This document shows positions 7,215-14,960 of a stretch of DNA of 22,720 nucleotides, in pieces. The notes below the pieces were generated by a model. It was not told the origin of the DNA. It did no database searches and was given only the letters and a program-made list of their open reading frames with translations. Source of the DNA: an uncultured Oscillospiraceae bacterium (GTDB taxonomy: Bacteria; Bacillota; Clostridia; Oscillospirales; Ruminococcaceae). The position numbers and the translations under genes were made by a program. Each line of letters starts with the position of its first letter. The first letter of the stretch is position 1. The stretch covers positions 1 through 22,720 of the forward strand of contig CAKSSH010000027.1 in the NCBI GenBank assembly GCA_934488695.1, read 5' to 3'.

Positions 7215-9068
7215 ATGTCCAAAATCATCGGAATCGACTTAGGTACAACCAATTCCTGCGTTGCCGTTATTGAAGGCGGCGAGGCTATTGTCATCGCAAA
7301 CGCCGAGGGCGCGCGCACCACCCCGTCGGTAGTTGCTTTCACCAAAGACGGAGAGCGGCTGGTCGGTCAGGTGGCCAAAAACCAAGCTATCACCAACTTT
7401 GACCGTACCGTTTCCTCCATCAAGCGTCACATGGGCAGTGACTACAAGGTGGAGATCGACGGCAAAAAGCTGACCCCGCAGGAAATTTCTGCCATGATTC
7501 TGCAAAAGCTCAAGGCGGACGCCGAAGCTTATCTTGGCGAGACTGTCACCGAGGCGGTTATCACCGTCCCGGCATATTTCACCGATGCACAGCGTCAGGC
7601 CACCAAGGACGCCGGCAAGATTGCCGGTCTGGAGGTTAAGCGAATCATTAACGAGCCGACGGCGGCGGCACTGGCCTACGGCATTGACAAAGAGCAGGAT
7701 CAAAAGGTCATGGTCTACGACCTGGGCGGCGGTACCTTTGACGTCTCCATCATCGAAATCGGCGACGGAGTGCAGGAGGTTTTAGCTACCGCCGGCAACA
7801 ACTGTTTAGGTGGCGACGACTTTGACAAGCGCCTGATGGATTATTTCTGTGCCGAATTTAAAAAATCCAGCGGAATTGATCTGTCCGGAGACAAGATGGC
7901 CATGCAGCGTATCAAAGAAGCCGCTGAAAAAGCCAAGATCGAGTTGTCCGGCGTTACCCAGGCACACGTCAATCTGCCCTTTATTACAGCAGATGCGGCC
8001 GGCCCGAAGCACCTGGATCTCACAGTGACCCGTGCCAAATTCAACGAGCTTACTGCTGATCTGGTGGAATCGACCATGGGGCCGGTTAAGCAGGCGTTGT
8101 CGGATGCAGGCCTCACCCCCGGCGACCTCAACAAGGTTTTGCTGGTCGGCGGCTCGACCCGTATTCCGGCAGTTGTGGACGCGGTCAAGAATTACACCGG
8201 CAAGGAGCCCTTCAAGGGCATTAACCCGGACGAGTGCGTCGCGCTGGGCGCCGCCATTCAGGGCGGTGTTCTGGGCGGCGAGGTCAAGGGCCTGCTGCTG
8301 CTTGACGTAACGCCGCTGTCCCTGGGTCTGGAAACCCTCGGCGGCGTTTGCACCCGAATTATTGAACGCAACACCACCATCCCGACCAAGAAATCGCAAA
8401 TTTTCTCCACAGCAGCCGACGGTCAAACCTCGGTTGAGATTAATGTCTTGCAGGGCGAACGCGAATTTGCCAAGGACAACAAATCTCTTGGCATGTTCCG
8501 ACTGGACGGAATCCCGGCCGCTCCGCGCGGTGTGCCTCAGATTGAGGTCTCCTTTGATATTGACGCCAACGGTATTGTCAACGTTTCGGCCAAAGATCTC
8601 GGTACCGGCAAGGAGCAGAAAATCACCATCACTTCCTCCTCCAATATGTCCAAGGAGGATATTGAAAAGGCCGTTCAAAACGCCGAACAGTTTGCGGCTG
8701 AGGACAAAAAGCGCCGTGAGGATATTGATCTGCGCAACAATGCCGACCAGATGGTCTATCAGACCGAAAAAACGTTAAACGAAATGGGCGACAAGGTAAA
8801 CGAGCAGGATAAGGCTCAGCTAAACGAAAAGCTGCAGGCGCTCAAAACAGCCCTGAGCGGCACTGATAACGATGCAATTCGTCAGAAGCAAGATGAGCTG
8901 CAAAAGGCTTTTTACGAGGTTTCCTCCAAGCTGTATCAACAGGCAAGTGCTAATGCGGCACAGCAGCCCGGGGCAGACGCACAGGGAGCTGCCGATGCGG
9001 CAGGCAAAGCCGGAAGTGATTTTGTCGACGCCGATTTTTCGGAAGTCAAGGATGACGAAAATAAATAA
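7215..9068 (+). CDS. dnaK: Chaperone DnaK (Hsp70)
   Basis: A 617-residue Hsp70. The ATPase domain begins with IIGIDLGTTNSCVAV and holds the phosphate-binding DLGGGTFDVS and the adenosine-binding LLVGGSTRIPAV. The hydrophobic linker LLLLDVTPLSLG leads into the substrate-binding domain and helical lid. The C terminus has an Ala/Gly/Gln-rich disordered segment and ends in VDADFSEVKDD, close to the conserved DnaK tail. It lacks the extra nucleotide-binding segment found in Gram-negative DnaK, which fits a Firmicutes protein. The start has an AAGGAG site upstream. It works with the neighbouring GrpE and DnaJ. Confidence 0.98.
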   Translation: MSKIIGIDLGTTNSCVAVIEGGEAIVIANAEGARTTPSVVAFTKDGERLVGQVAKNQAITNFDRTVSSIKRHMGSDYKVEIDGKKLTPQEISAMILQKLKADAEAYLGETVTEAVITVPAYFTDAQRQATKDAGKIAGLEVKRIINEPTAAALAYGIDKEQDQKVMVYDLGGGTFDVSIIEIGDGVQEVLATAGNNCLGGDDFDKRLMDYFCAEFKKSSGIDLSGDKMAMQRIKEAAEKAKIELSGVTQAHVNLPFITADAAGPKHLDLTVTRAKFNELTADLVESTMGPVKQALSDAGLTPGDLNKVLLVGGSTRIPAVVDAVKNYTGKEPFKGINPDECVALGAAIQGGVLGGEVKGLLLLDVTPLSLGLETLGGVCTRIIERNTTIPTKKSQIFSTAADGQTSVEINVLQGEREFAKDNKSLGMFRLDGIPAAPRGVPQIEVSFDIDANGIVNVSAKDLGTGKEQKITITSSSNMSKEDIEKAVQNAEQFAAEDKKRREDIDLRNNADQMVYQTEKTLNEMGDKVNEQDKAQLNEKLQALKTALSGTDNDAIRQKQDELQKAFYEVSSKLYQQASANAAQQPGADAQGAADAAGKAGSDFVDADFSEVKDDENK

Positions 9069-9079
9069 CAGCCGCATAT

Positions 9080-9108
9080 GCCGCCCGGCAACACGGGCGG
9101 CACGTGCC
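9080..9108 (+). terminator. Hairpin between dnaK and dnaJ, possible attenuator or processing site
   Basis: Arms GCCGCCCG (9080-9087) and CGGGCGGC (9094-9101) have a 6-nt loop. The 3' arm overlaps a second palindrome GGCACGTGCC (9099-9108) that abuts six Ts. It sits inside the operon just before the dnaJ ribosome binding site, so partial termination or RNA processing could lower dnaJ output relative to dnaK. This is inferred from structure alone. Confidence 0.5.
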
Positions 9109-9130
9109 TTTTTTCAAAGGGTGAAATAAA

Positions 9131-10282
9131 TTGGCAGACAAACGCGATTTTTACGAGATCCTGGGGCTTCAAAAAGGTGCCTCGGACGATGAGATCAAAA
9201 AAGCTTTTCGTCAAAAAGCAAAGCAGTACCACCCCGACCTGCACCCCGGAGATAAAGACGCCGAGCAGCATTTCAAGGAAATCAACGAGGCCTACGAGGT
9301 CCTTTCCGACGAGCAGAAGCGCGCTCGATACGATCAGTTCGGTCATGCCGGCGTGGACCCCTCTTACGGGGCCGGCGCAGGCGCCGGTGCCGGCAGTTAT
9401 GGCGGCTTCGGGGGGTTCGGCGGCGGTATGGACTTTGATCTCGGAGATATTTTCGGCTCCATTTTCGGCGGAGGCGGACGACGGGTTAATCCGAACGCGC
9501 CCAGGCGCGGAAGTGATGTGGAGACCTCCGTTTCCATCGACTTTTTAGAGGCCTGCCACGGCTGCGAAAAAACGCTGTCCTTTACTCATCTGGAAGCCTG
9601 TCCCGACTGTCACGGCAGCGGCGCAGCTGCAGGCAGCAGCCCGCAGACCTGCCCCGATTGTCACGGAACCGGTCAGGTGCGGGTTTCCCAGCGGACTCCG
9701 TTTGGGATGAGCACAGCAGTTCGCGCCTGTCCGAAATGCGGCGGCAAAGGGAAAATTATCTCCAATCCTTGCAAAAAATGCAACGGAAACGGCCTGATAC
9801 GGCAAAAGAAAAAGTTGGATATTAAAATTCCGGCCGGCGTTGACGACGGTCAGACCATTACGCTGCGCGGTCAGGGAGACGCCGGCCAAAACGGCGGCGG
9901 CCCCGGCGACGTGCTCATTGACGTCATGGTGCGCCCGCATCCGCTGTTTAAACGAGAGGGATACCATATTTTCTGTGAGGTCCCGATTACCTTTGTTCAG
10001 GCCGCACTCGGTGATGAGCTGACGGTCCCGACGATCGACGGGAAGGTGAAATACCGTATTCCGGAGGGCACCCAGCCCGCCACCACCTTCCGCTTAAAGG
10101 GAAAGGGCGTCCGCCAAGTCAACGGAAACGGGCGCGGAGACCAATATGTTACTGTCAACGTAGAAGTGCCGAAAAATTTAAGCAAACGTCAAAAAGAGCT
10201 TTTAAAAGAGCTGGACACCTCATTATCGGACGCCAGCTATGAAAAGCGCCGCGGATTTTTCGACCGACTGCGGGAGATTTAA
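9131..10282 (+). CDS. dnaJ: Chaperone DnaJ (Hsp40, type I)
   Basis: A 383-residue cochaperone that delivers clients to DnaK and stimulates its ATPase. The J domain (about 5-70) has HPD at 34-36. A Gly/Phe-rich linker (about 78-116) follows. The zinc-binding domain has four CxxCxGxG-type repeats (Cys157/160, 174/177, 200/203 and 214/217), and the C-terminal substrate-binding domains come after. The start is TTG, which gives the standard MADKRDFYEILG; no ATG lies nearby, and the upstream GGGTG site is modest. A weak start plus the hairpin before it would fit low DnaJ synthesis relative to DnaK. Confidence 0.97.
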   Translation: MADKRDFYEILGLQKGASDDEIKKAFRQKAKQYHPDLHPGDKDAEQHFKEINEAYEVLSDEQKRARYDQFGHAGVDPSYGAGAGAGAGSYGGFGGFGGGMDFDLGDIFGSIFGGGGRRVNPNAPRRGSDVETSVSIDFLEACHGCEKTLSFTHLEACPDCHGSGAAAGSSPQTCPDCHGTGQVRVSQRTPFGMSTAVRACPKCGGKGKIISNPCKKCNGNGLIRQKKKLDIKIPAGVDDGQTITLRGQGDAGQNGGGPGDVLIDVMVRPHPLFKREGYHIFCEVPITFVQAALGDELTVPTIDGKVKYRIPEGTQPATTFRLKGKGVRQVNGNGRGDQYVTVNVEVPKNLSKRQKELLKELDTSLSDASYEKRRGFFDRLREI

Positions 10283-10299
10283 AAAAGGAGGACTGCCCC

Positions 10300-11226
10300 A
10301 TGCAGCAAGCCCCGGTTTTTACGGCCGAATGCGCCGCTGAGCTGCGGGATGAGCTGCGTCGGCTGGGCGCGGCTTTGTGCCCGTTCCTGCCGGCCTGCTC
10401 GCTGACTGCGGCAGTCTTTTTGCTTTTCTTCCCAAAGGGCCCCGAGGCGCTTTTGCAAAGCCCGTGGTACTTCGGCTATGCGCTGCTTTGTGCTCTGCTG
10501 CCCATGTTGCTTTGTATTACCCTATATTTAAAACTGACCGAGCGGCGGCTGAGTGCCCGACTATACCGTCCGACCGTCTGTCGAAGAGATTTTTTTGCCG
10601 TCACCGGGATCGGCCTTGCTGCCCTGCCGCTTGGGGCGGCGGCAGCCACCTTATCCGACCGGTTATTCGACGCTGCACAAATCGTTTCCTCAGCTCCGCT
10701 TCCCAAAACAATACCGACCCTGCTTATTTTCGGCCTGACCCGTTTGTTGATCGCGCCGATTTTAGAAGAACTGTTTTTCCGAGGCCTCATTTTGGAGCGT
10801 CTGCGCCGCTTTGGGGATGGATTTGCTGTTTTTCTGTCAGCATTGACCTTTGCACTGCTGCATGCTTCCGCCGTGCATTTTTTGCAGGCACTTGTGATGG
10901 GGCTTTGCTTCGGTATTGTCAGTGTTCGCACCGGCTCCTGCCTATCGGCAACCGTGCTGCACCTACTGAGCAATCTCCTGTCGGCGCTTCGGCTATGCCT
11001 ACCGCTCTCAAGCCACGCGGGAAACGCTGTTTTTGTGGCAGTGCTGGTGCTTTGCGCCGCCGTTTCCGCAGGGATTGCCCTGTGTCGCTTTTCATCGAAA
11101 AACACCTCTTTTTTAAAATCCGGTTGCCTATCGGCCGGGAAAATGCTGCTGATGTGTTTACAAAGCATTCCACTAATGCTGTTTTTTATAATGTCTTTAT
11201 ATTACACCCTTTGGGCGCTGCGATAA
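10300..11226 (+). CDS. CPBP family intramembrane metalloprotease (CAAX-protease-like)
   Basis: A 308-residue multi-spanning protein with the Abi/CPBP motifs in order: EELFFRG with Glu156, Glu157 and Arg161; FALLH with His188; and HLLSN with His221 and Asn225. These residues form the metal and catalytic site in Rce1-like proteases. The bacterial substrate is unknown; members have been linked to peptide self-immunity, maturation of peptides and membrane signalling. It begins 17 bases after dnaJ with AAGGAGG, and tadA starts 11 bases downstream. It is therefore probably carried on the heat-shock transcript, an uncommon position for this family as far as I know. Confidence 0.88.
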   Translation: MQQAPVFTAECAAELRDELRRLGAALCPFLPACSLTAAVFLLFFPKGPEALLQSPWYFGYALLCALLPMLLCITLYLKLTERRLSARLYRPTVCRRDFFAVTGIGLAALPLGAAAATLSDRLFDAAQIVSSAPLPKTIPTLLIFGLTRLLIAPILEELFFRGLILERLRRFGDGFAVFLSALTFALLHASAVHFLQALVMGLCFGIVSVRTGSCLSATVLHLLSNLLSALRLCLPLSSHAGNAVFVAVLVLCAAVSAGIALCRFSSKNTSFLKSGCLSAGKMLLMCLQSIPLMLFFIMSLYYTLWALR

Positions 11227-11237
11227 GGAGGGATTTT

Positions 11238-11708
11238 GTGGATCGGGACCTGCATTATATGCGTCTGGCTCTGCGTCAGGCGCAAAAAGCAGCAGCCATC
11301 GGCGAGGTACCGGTTGGCGCCGTTTTGGTGCGCCGGCAGCCCGACGGTAACGACAAGATTGTCAGCTACGGTTACAACCGGCGCGAAACGCGAAAAAGCG
11401 CCCTGATGCACGCCGAGCTGATTGCTATTGACCGCGCCTGCAGGCATCTCGGAGGATGGCGTCTTTCAGGATGCACCTTATACGTCACGCTGGAGCCTTG
11501 TCCCATGTGTGCCGGCGCCGCTATCAACGCCCGATTGGATCGCGTGGTATTCGGCGCGCGCGACCTGCGCTTCGGCGCCTGCGGCTCTGCTGTCAATTTG
11601 TACGATTTTCCCTTCAATCATTTGCCCAAGCTGAGCGGGCCGATTCTGCAGGAGGAATGCAGCGATATTTTAACGCATTTTTTTCGGCAACGTCGTAAAA
11701 AACAATAA
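11238..11708 (+). CDS. tadA: tRNA adenosine(34) deaminase TadA
   Basis: A 156-residue zinc enzyme that converts A34 of tRNA-Arg(ACG) to inosine. Zinc and catalytic motifs are present: HAE (58-60, His ligand and catalytic Glu) and PCPMC (87-91, two Cys ligands), with the N-terminal YMRLALRQAQKA and EVPVGAVLV typical of TadA. The reading frame is open far upstream across the CPBP gene, but the GTG at 11238 has AAGGAGG directly before it and gives the normal N terminus. It is the last gene of the hrcA run. I see no clear terminator after it; the DUF5685 gene has a separate promoter. Confidence 0.95.
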   Translation: MDRDLHYMRLALRQAQKAAAIGEVPVGAVLVRRQPDGNDKIVSYGYNRRETRKSALMHAELIAIDRACRHLGGWRLSGCTLYVTLEPCPMCAGAAINARLDRVVFGARDLRFGACGSAVNLYDFPFNHLPKLSGPILQEECSDILTHFFRQRRKKQ

Positions 11709-11726
11709 ATGTTCATGATTTGTTTG

Positions 11727-11755
11727 TTGTTTTTGTGCTGAAAATCGGTTACAAT
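11727..11755 (+). promoter_or_regulatory. Promoter of the DUF5685/J-protein pair
   Basis: TTGTTT (11727-11732), a 17-bp spacer and TACAAT (11750-11755), giving a leader of about 17 nt before the ATG at 11779. Confidence 0.7.
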
Positions 11756-11778
11756 AGAAAAAAAGACAGGAGCTATTT

Positions 11779-12651
11779 ATGTTCGGATATTTGCGGCCGA
11801 TGCAGCCCGAAATGAAAATAAGCGAATATCAGGCTTACAAAGCCGTTTACTGTGGTTTTTGCCGGGCACTTTCCCGGCGTGGTTTTTTGTTGCGGTTTAG
11901 TTTAAGCTATGATTTTACGTTTTACAGCCTGCTTGCGCTTTCACTGACTCGGGACTTTTGCGGCACCGAGCGGGGCTTCTGTCCTCGCCACCCTTTTAAA
12001 AAGCGGCTTTGTGTCCGGCAGTGTGATGCGCTCGACCGCGCGGCCGACCTTGCAATTTTACTGCTGCACGCCAAGCTGCGCGACAATTTAAATGACCGGG
12101 ATCATTTCCGCCCGGCAACTCGGCTGCTGCTTTGCTATCTTGCGCCGAAAAAGCGGCGAATTGCCGCGCGGTATCCGCAACAAGCCGCAGCCATTGAACG
12201 GTATTTGCAGGAACAATGGCGCTGTGAAGCGCAAAATGCCGGGTTAGACGCTTGATGCGACCCCACCGGTCAGCTTCTTGCCGATTTTTTTGCGCTCCTA
12301 TCCCCCGATTTGCAGCAGCAATACGCTCTGCAGCAGCTTGGCAGCGTGCTGGGTCGATTCATTTATTTGCTGGACGCGGCCGATGATTTACCGGCTGACC
12401 GGAAAAGCGGCAGCTTTAATCCGCTTAATAAGCTTCCGGGGATAGATGAGCAGCGGCGCCAAGAAGCCGAACACAGTCTGAATGTTTGTATCTCGGCGGC
12501 GCAGGACTGTCTGTTACAGCTGCAATGCTTTCATTTTCGCCCGATTCTTGAAAATATTTTGTTTTTAGGGCTGAAAAACACGCTGAAGGCAGTCTTGCAT
12601 ACAAAGACAAAAAAAGAAAGGAGGCAGGTCCTGTATGGAGGATCCGTATAA
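11779..12651 (+). pseudogene. DUF5685 family gene interrupted by one in-frame TGA
   Basis: The first 158 codons (to the TGA at 12253-12255) and the rest to 12651 lie in one frame and together make a protein of about 290 residues, the size of this family. The N-terminal part begins MFGYLRPMQPEMKISEY, followed by AVYCGFCRAL with a CxxC pair and further Cys in DFCGTERGFCPRH. After the stop the frame continues CDPTGQLLADFF and GRFIYLLDAADDLPADR, the conserved family core. Apart from the TGA there is no frameshift or second stop. The function is unknown. The 3' end overlaps the next gene by 17 bases, so the pair is translationally linked. The TGA may be a recent nonsense mutation, a sequencing error or recoding. 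Confidence 0.8.
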
Positions 12652-13219
12652 AATCTTAGGTGTTTTTCCGACGGCAAGCGACGAGGAAATCAAATCTGCT
12701 TACCGTGCACTTGCGGCACGCTATCACCCGGATCTGCGGCCTGCAGACCTTTCCGAGGCGGAGGCTGACGCTAAAATGGCCGAATTGAACGCCGCATACG
12801 ATGAGGTCATGCGCCGCCGGCGCAACGGCGGCGAAGGGTCTGCCGGCGCACAATTCTCCGATATTCGCCGGCTGATAAATCAGCGCCGCATTGCACAGGC
12901 AGAGGAGCTTTTAGACGGCGTTCCGCAACCGCTGCGCAATGCCGAATGGCACTTTTTAAAGGGCAGTGTGCTTTATTCCCGCGGCTGGTTTCAGGAGGCG
13001 TACGGCCATTTTGCCACGGCAGCGCAAACAGAGCCTCAAAACCCCGAGTACACCGCCGCCTTCCGGCAAATGAATGAACGCCGCAGCGGCACATACAATG
13101 GGGGTTATCGCACTGCCGGCGGCAATTCGGGCTGCTCCTCCTGTGACATTTGTTCTTCGCTCATTTGTGCCGACTGTTGCTGTGAGTCCATGGGCGGAGA
13201 CCTGATTCCCTGCTGTTAA
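12635..13219 (+). CDS. DnaJ-domain protein with cysteine-rich C-terminal tail
   Basis: A 194-residue protein. The J domain (about 2-62) has HPD at 31-33 and should contact a DnaK-type chaperone. A helical region (about 75-150, possibly TPR-like: AEWHFLKGSVLYSRGWFQEAYGHF) follows, then a Gly-rich linker. The tail has nine Cys in the last 28 residues (from 167), including a CCC triplet and a terminal CC. It lacks the G/F and zinc domains of true DnaJ. The ribosome binding site GGAGG lies inside the DUF5685 coding sequence. J proteins with this tail beside DUF5685 genes recur in Clostridia, from memory; the tail could bind metal or be lipid-modified, which is inference. Confidence 0.9.
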   Translation: MEDPYKILGVFPTASDEEIKSAYRALAARYHPDLRPADLSEAEADAKMAELNAAYDEVMRRRRNGGEGSAGAQFSDIRRLINQRRIAQAEELLDGVPQPLRNAEWHFLKGSVLYSRGWFQEAYGHFATAAQTEPQNPEYTAAFRQMNERRSGTYNGGYRTAGGNSGCSSCDICSSLICADCCCESMGGDLIPCC

Positions 13220-13509
13220 AATCCTGCCCCTATCCGGCATGGTCTTTTTAAAAACGGCCAGGCAAGTCCCTTGCTCTTTGTACCCCTTGACTACAAATAA
13301 GGTTTTTGGCGCAGTCGCTTGCGGACAAGAAATAATTTGCCCGCCCTCGATTGCGGACAGCACCTTTTACCGAAGCCCAAAGCAAACAAAACTCGTTTAC
13401 CGCAGCCGGGACCCCGTTTTTCGCAGGGATTGCAGACCGAAACAGTTTTTTGTAAGGGTGCGGTTACGCGAGTGCAAAAACTTAAATTCTAAAAAAGGCG
13501 GCGTTTTTC
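13220..13509. other. Non-coding stretch with degenerate short repeats
   Basis: No supported gene in 290 bases. Two near-identical 13-mers, TCGCTTGCGGACA (13315) and TCGATTGCGGACA (13347), stand 32 bases apart. Two 12-mers, TTTACCGAAGCC (13366) and TTTACCGCAGCC (13396), stand 30 bases apart. An open frame spans part of it but lacks a start with a ribosome binding site and runs on into the next gene out of frame. I could not identify a promoter with confidence. Confidence 0.5.
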
Positions 13510-14049
13510 ATGCGTCTGAGCTTGAAGGTTGCCCTCGGAGGCATTTTTATGGCCCTGTGCTGCCTTTGCATGGCGGCCACCACACTGTTCCCGGTCGCCT
13601 CGCTGGCATTGCCGGCGATTGCCGGCGTTTTGCTCGGGCTCCTCGGGCTTTTAACCGAAAAAAAATGGGCTGCTCTTTGCTATGCAGGCGTCGCTCTGCT
13701 TTCCTTTGCCCTTTCTTCAGACCACACTGCCGTGGTCTGTTTTGTCGCTCTTTTAGGCTACTATCCCCTGCTTAAAGGCGTCATTGAACGGCTGCGCCGA
13801 CCGGTGACCGAGTGGATCTTAAAAATGCTGCTGTTTAATGTCGCTGTAGGAACCGGAATCGGGCTGACGGTTTTGGTGTTCGGGCCCGGGCTGCTGACGG
13901 CTGAGTACAGCGGTTTCGGAAAAACGGGGCTTTTGGTTTTTTATCTGTTTTGCAACCTGATTTTTGCAGTCTACGATTTGGCGCTGACCCGTCTTTTCGG
14001 GTTTTTTATTAACGTTCTTATTCCGAAATATTTACACAAGCTTCGATAA
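13510..14049 (+). CDS. Multi-pass membrane protein of unknown function
   Basis: A 179-residue protein with about five or six hydrophobic segments: roughly 8-30, 33-50, 53-68, 72-88, 104-123 and 140-160. The size, the small-residue-rich helices (LALPAIAGVLLGLLGLL) and an N terminus of the type RLSLKVALGGIFMALCC resemble substrate-binding S components of ECF transporters, but no diagnostic motif allows a substrate call. The ribosome binding site is weak (AAAGGCGG, 10-15 bases upstream). It is 14 bases before the phosphatase gene and probably heads the run that ends with tsaD. Confidence 0.75.
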   Translation: MRLSLKVALGGIFMALCCLCMAATTLFPVASLALPAIAGVLLGLLGLLTEKKWAALCYAGVALLSFALSSDHTAVVCFVALLGYYPLLKGVIERLRRPVTEWILKMLLFNVAVGTGIGLTVLVFGPGLLTAEYSGFGKTGLLVFYLFCNLIFAVYDLALTRLFGFFINVLIPKYLHKLR

Positions 14050-14063
14050 AGGGGGCGCCCTGC

Positions 14064-14498
14064 ATGAAACATATTTTATTTGTTTGTACCGGAAACACCT
14101 GCCGCAGCGCTATGGCGGCGGCCATTTGCAATGCGCTGATTGCCGAAAAAAAGCTGGACGCGATCGCAGACAGCTGCGGTCTTTTTGCCTCGTGCGGGGA
14201 CAGTGCCTGTGCTACTGCCGTTCTGGCGCTGCAGGAGCTTTACCATATTGATCTGTCGAGCCACAAAACCAAGCCGGTTTCTCCGCAGCTTGTGCAGCAG
14301 GCGGATATTATTTTTGTCATGACAGCGCAGCATGCCGCTTTGCTGCTCAGCCAATATCCCGACTGTGCCGGCAAGCTGCAGGTTGCGAAACCGGAAATTA
14401 TCGATCCGTACGGCAGTCCGCTCTCAGCCTACAAGGCCTGTGCCGGCGCGCTTTACAGCAGTATCGAACAGCTATTGTCACAGGAGGGTCTGCAATGA
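14064..14498 (+). CDS. Low-molecular-weight phosphatase, probable protein-arginine phosphatase (YwlE-like)
   Basis: A 144-residue enzyme of the LMW tyrosine phosphatase fold. The P-loop CTGNTCRS (nucleophile Cys8, Arg14) is at the N terminus, and the general acid is in DPYG (Asp114). The loop has Thr12 where tyrosine-specific members usually have Ile. In YwlE of Bacillus the equivalent Thr11 favours phospho-arginine, so an arginine phosphatase opposing McsB is the better guess. The usual Pro after CRS is replaced by Ala. YwlE homologues often sit beside genes for t6A synthesis, and here rimI and tsaD follow. The start codon lies close behind a GGGGG-containing site, and the stop overlaps rimI by four bases (ATGA). 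Confidence 0.88.
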   Translation: MKHILFVCTGNTCRSAMAAAICNALIAEKKLDAIADSCGLFASCGDSACATAVLALQELYHIDLSSHKTKPVSPQLVQQADIIFVMTAQHAALLLSQYPDCAGKLQVAKPEIIDPYGSPLSAYKACAGALYSSIEQLLSQEGLQ

Positions 14499-14935
14499 GC
14501 TTGTGGGTCCGGCCGATGAAGCCGGCTGATGCTGACGCTGTAGCACTGCTGGAAAAGGCCTGCTTTTCGCAGCCATGGTCGACGGAAGCGCTCGCTGCCG
14601 CACTGAACGACCCACATGCGCGCTTTTTTATTGCGCAGGCAGCAGACCAAATCGTCGGATACATCGGATGTCAATTTGTATGCGGCGAAGGCAGTATTTT
14701 AAATCTTGCCGTCCTACCGGCAGCGCGGCGCAGCCAAGTGGCCTCGGCATTGCTCACGCAACTGATACTCTCCGCAAGACAGGAATCCGTGGAGACCCTA
14801 TTTTTGGAAGTGCGCTGCTCTAACATCCCTGCGCTGAAGCTATATGAAAAATTCGGGTTTGTGCACTGCGGCCGGCGGCCGGGATTCTACAGTGCGCCGC
14901 GCGAGGACGCTTTGCTTTTGAAAAAGGTCTTGTGA
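14495..14935 (+). CDS. rimI: GNAT N-acetyltransferase, RimI-type
   Basis: A 146-residue acetyl-CoA-dependent N-acetyltransferase; RimI acetylates the N terminus of ribosomal protein S18. The fold shows in order the N-terminal strand and helix (VRPMKPADADAVALLEKACF), motif A (ILNLAVLPAARRSQVASALL) and motif B (LEVRCSNIPALKLYEKFGF). The pyrophosphate-binding loop reads RRSQVA rather than the common RxxGxG/A, a mild divergence. It overlaps the phosphatase by four bases and precedes tsaD by 25. rimI beside tsaD is a common gene order, which supports the name over a generic GNAT. Confidence 0.88.
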   Translation: MSLWVRPMKPADADAVALLEKACFSQPWSTEALAAALNDPHARFFIAQAADQIVGYIGCQFVCGEGSILNLAVLPAARRSQVASALLTQLILSARQESVETLFLEVRCSNIPALKLYEKFGFVHCGRRPGFYSAPREDALLLKKVL

Positions 14936-14960
14936 TTTTATAAAAGGGTGATAAAGCTTC

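Noticed and set aside
10377..11237. Long N-terminal extension of TadA in the same open frame
   Set aside because: It is the shadow of the CPBP gene in another frame. The GTG at 11238 directly follows AAGGAGG and gives a normal TadA.
12253..12255. Alternative genetic code with TGA as a sense codon
   Set aside because: lemA, the YoaK-like gene, rimI and the HAD gene all end at TGA in the expected place, so TGA is a normal stop here.
12253..12300. Selenocysteine insertion at the DUF5685 TGA
   Set aside because: The next 45 bases form only a weak 4-bp GACC/GGTC stem and lack a clear bacterial SECIS with the usual apical G-rich loop. Kept only as a possibility to exclude.
13401..13445. Possible T-box-like element before the membrane protein gene
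   Set aside because: GC-rich words vaguely suggest an antiterminator, but there is no T-box consensus and no terminator hairpin with a T run before the gene.
13239..13775. 178-codon open frame upstream of and overlapping the membrane protein gene
   Set aside because: It has no ribosome binding site, its composition is not protein-like beyond the overlap, and its second half is an out-of-frame reading of the membrane protein gene.
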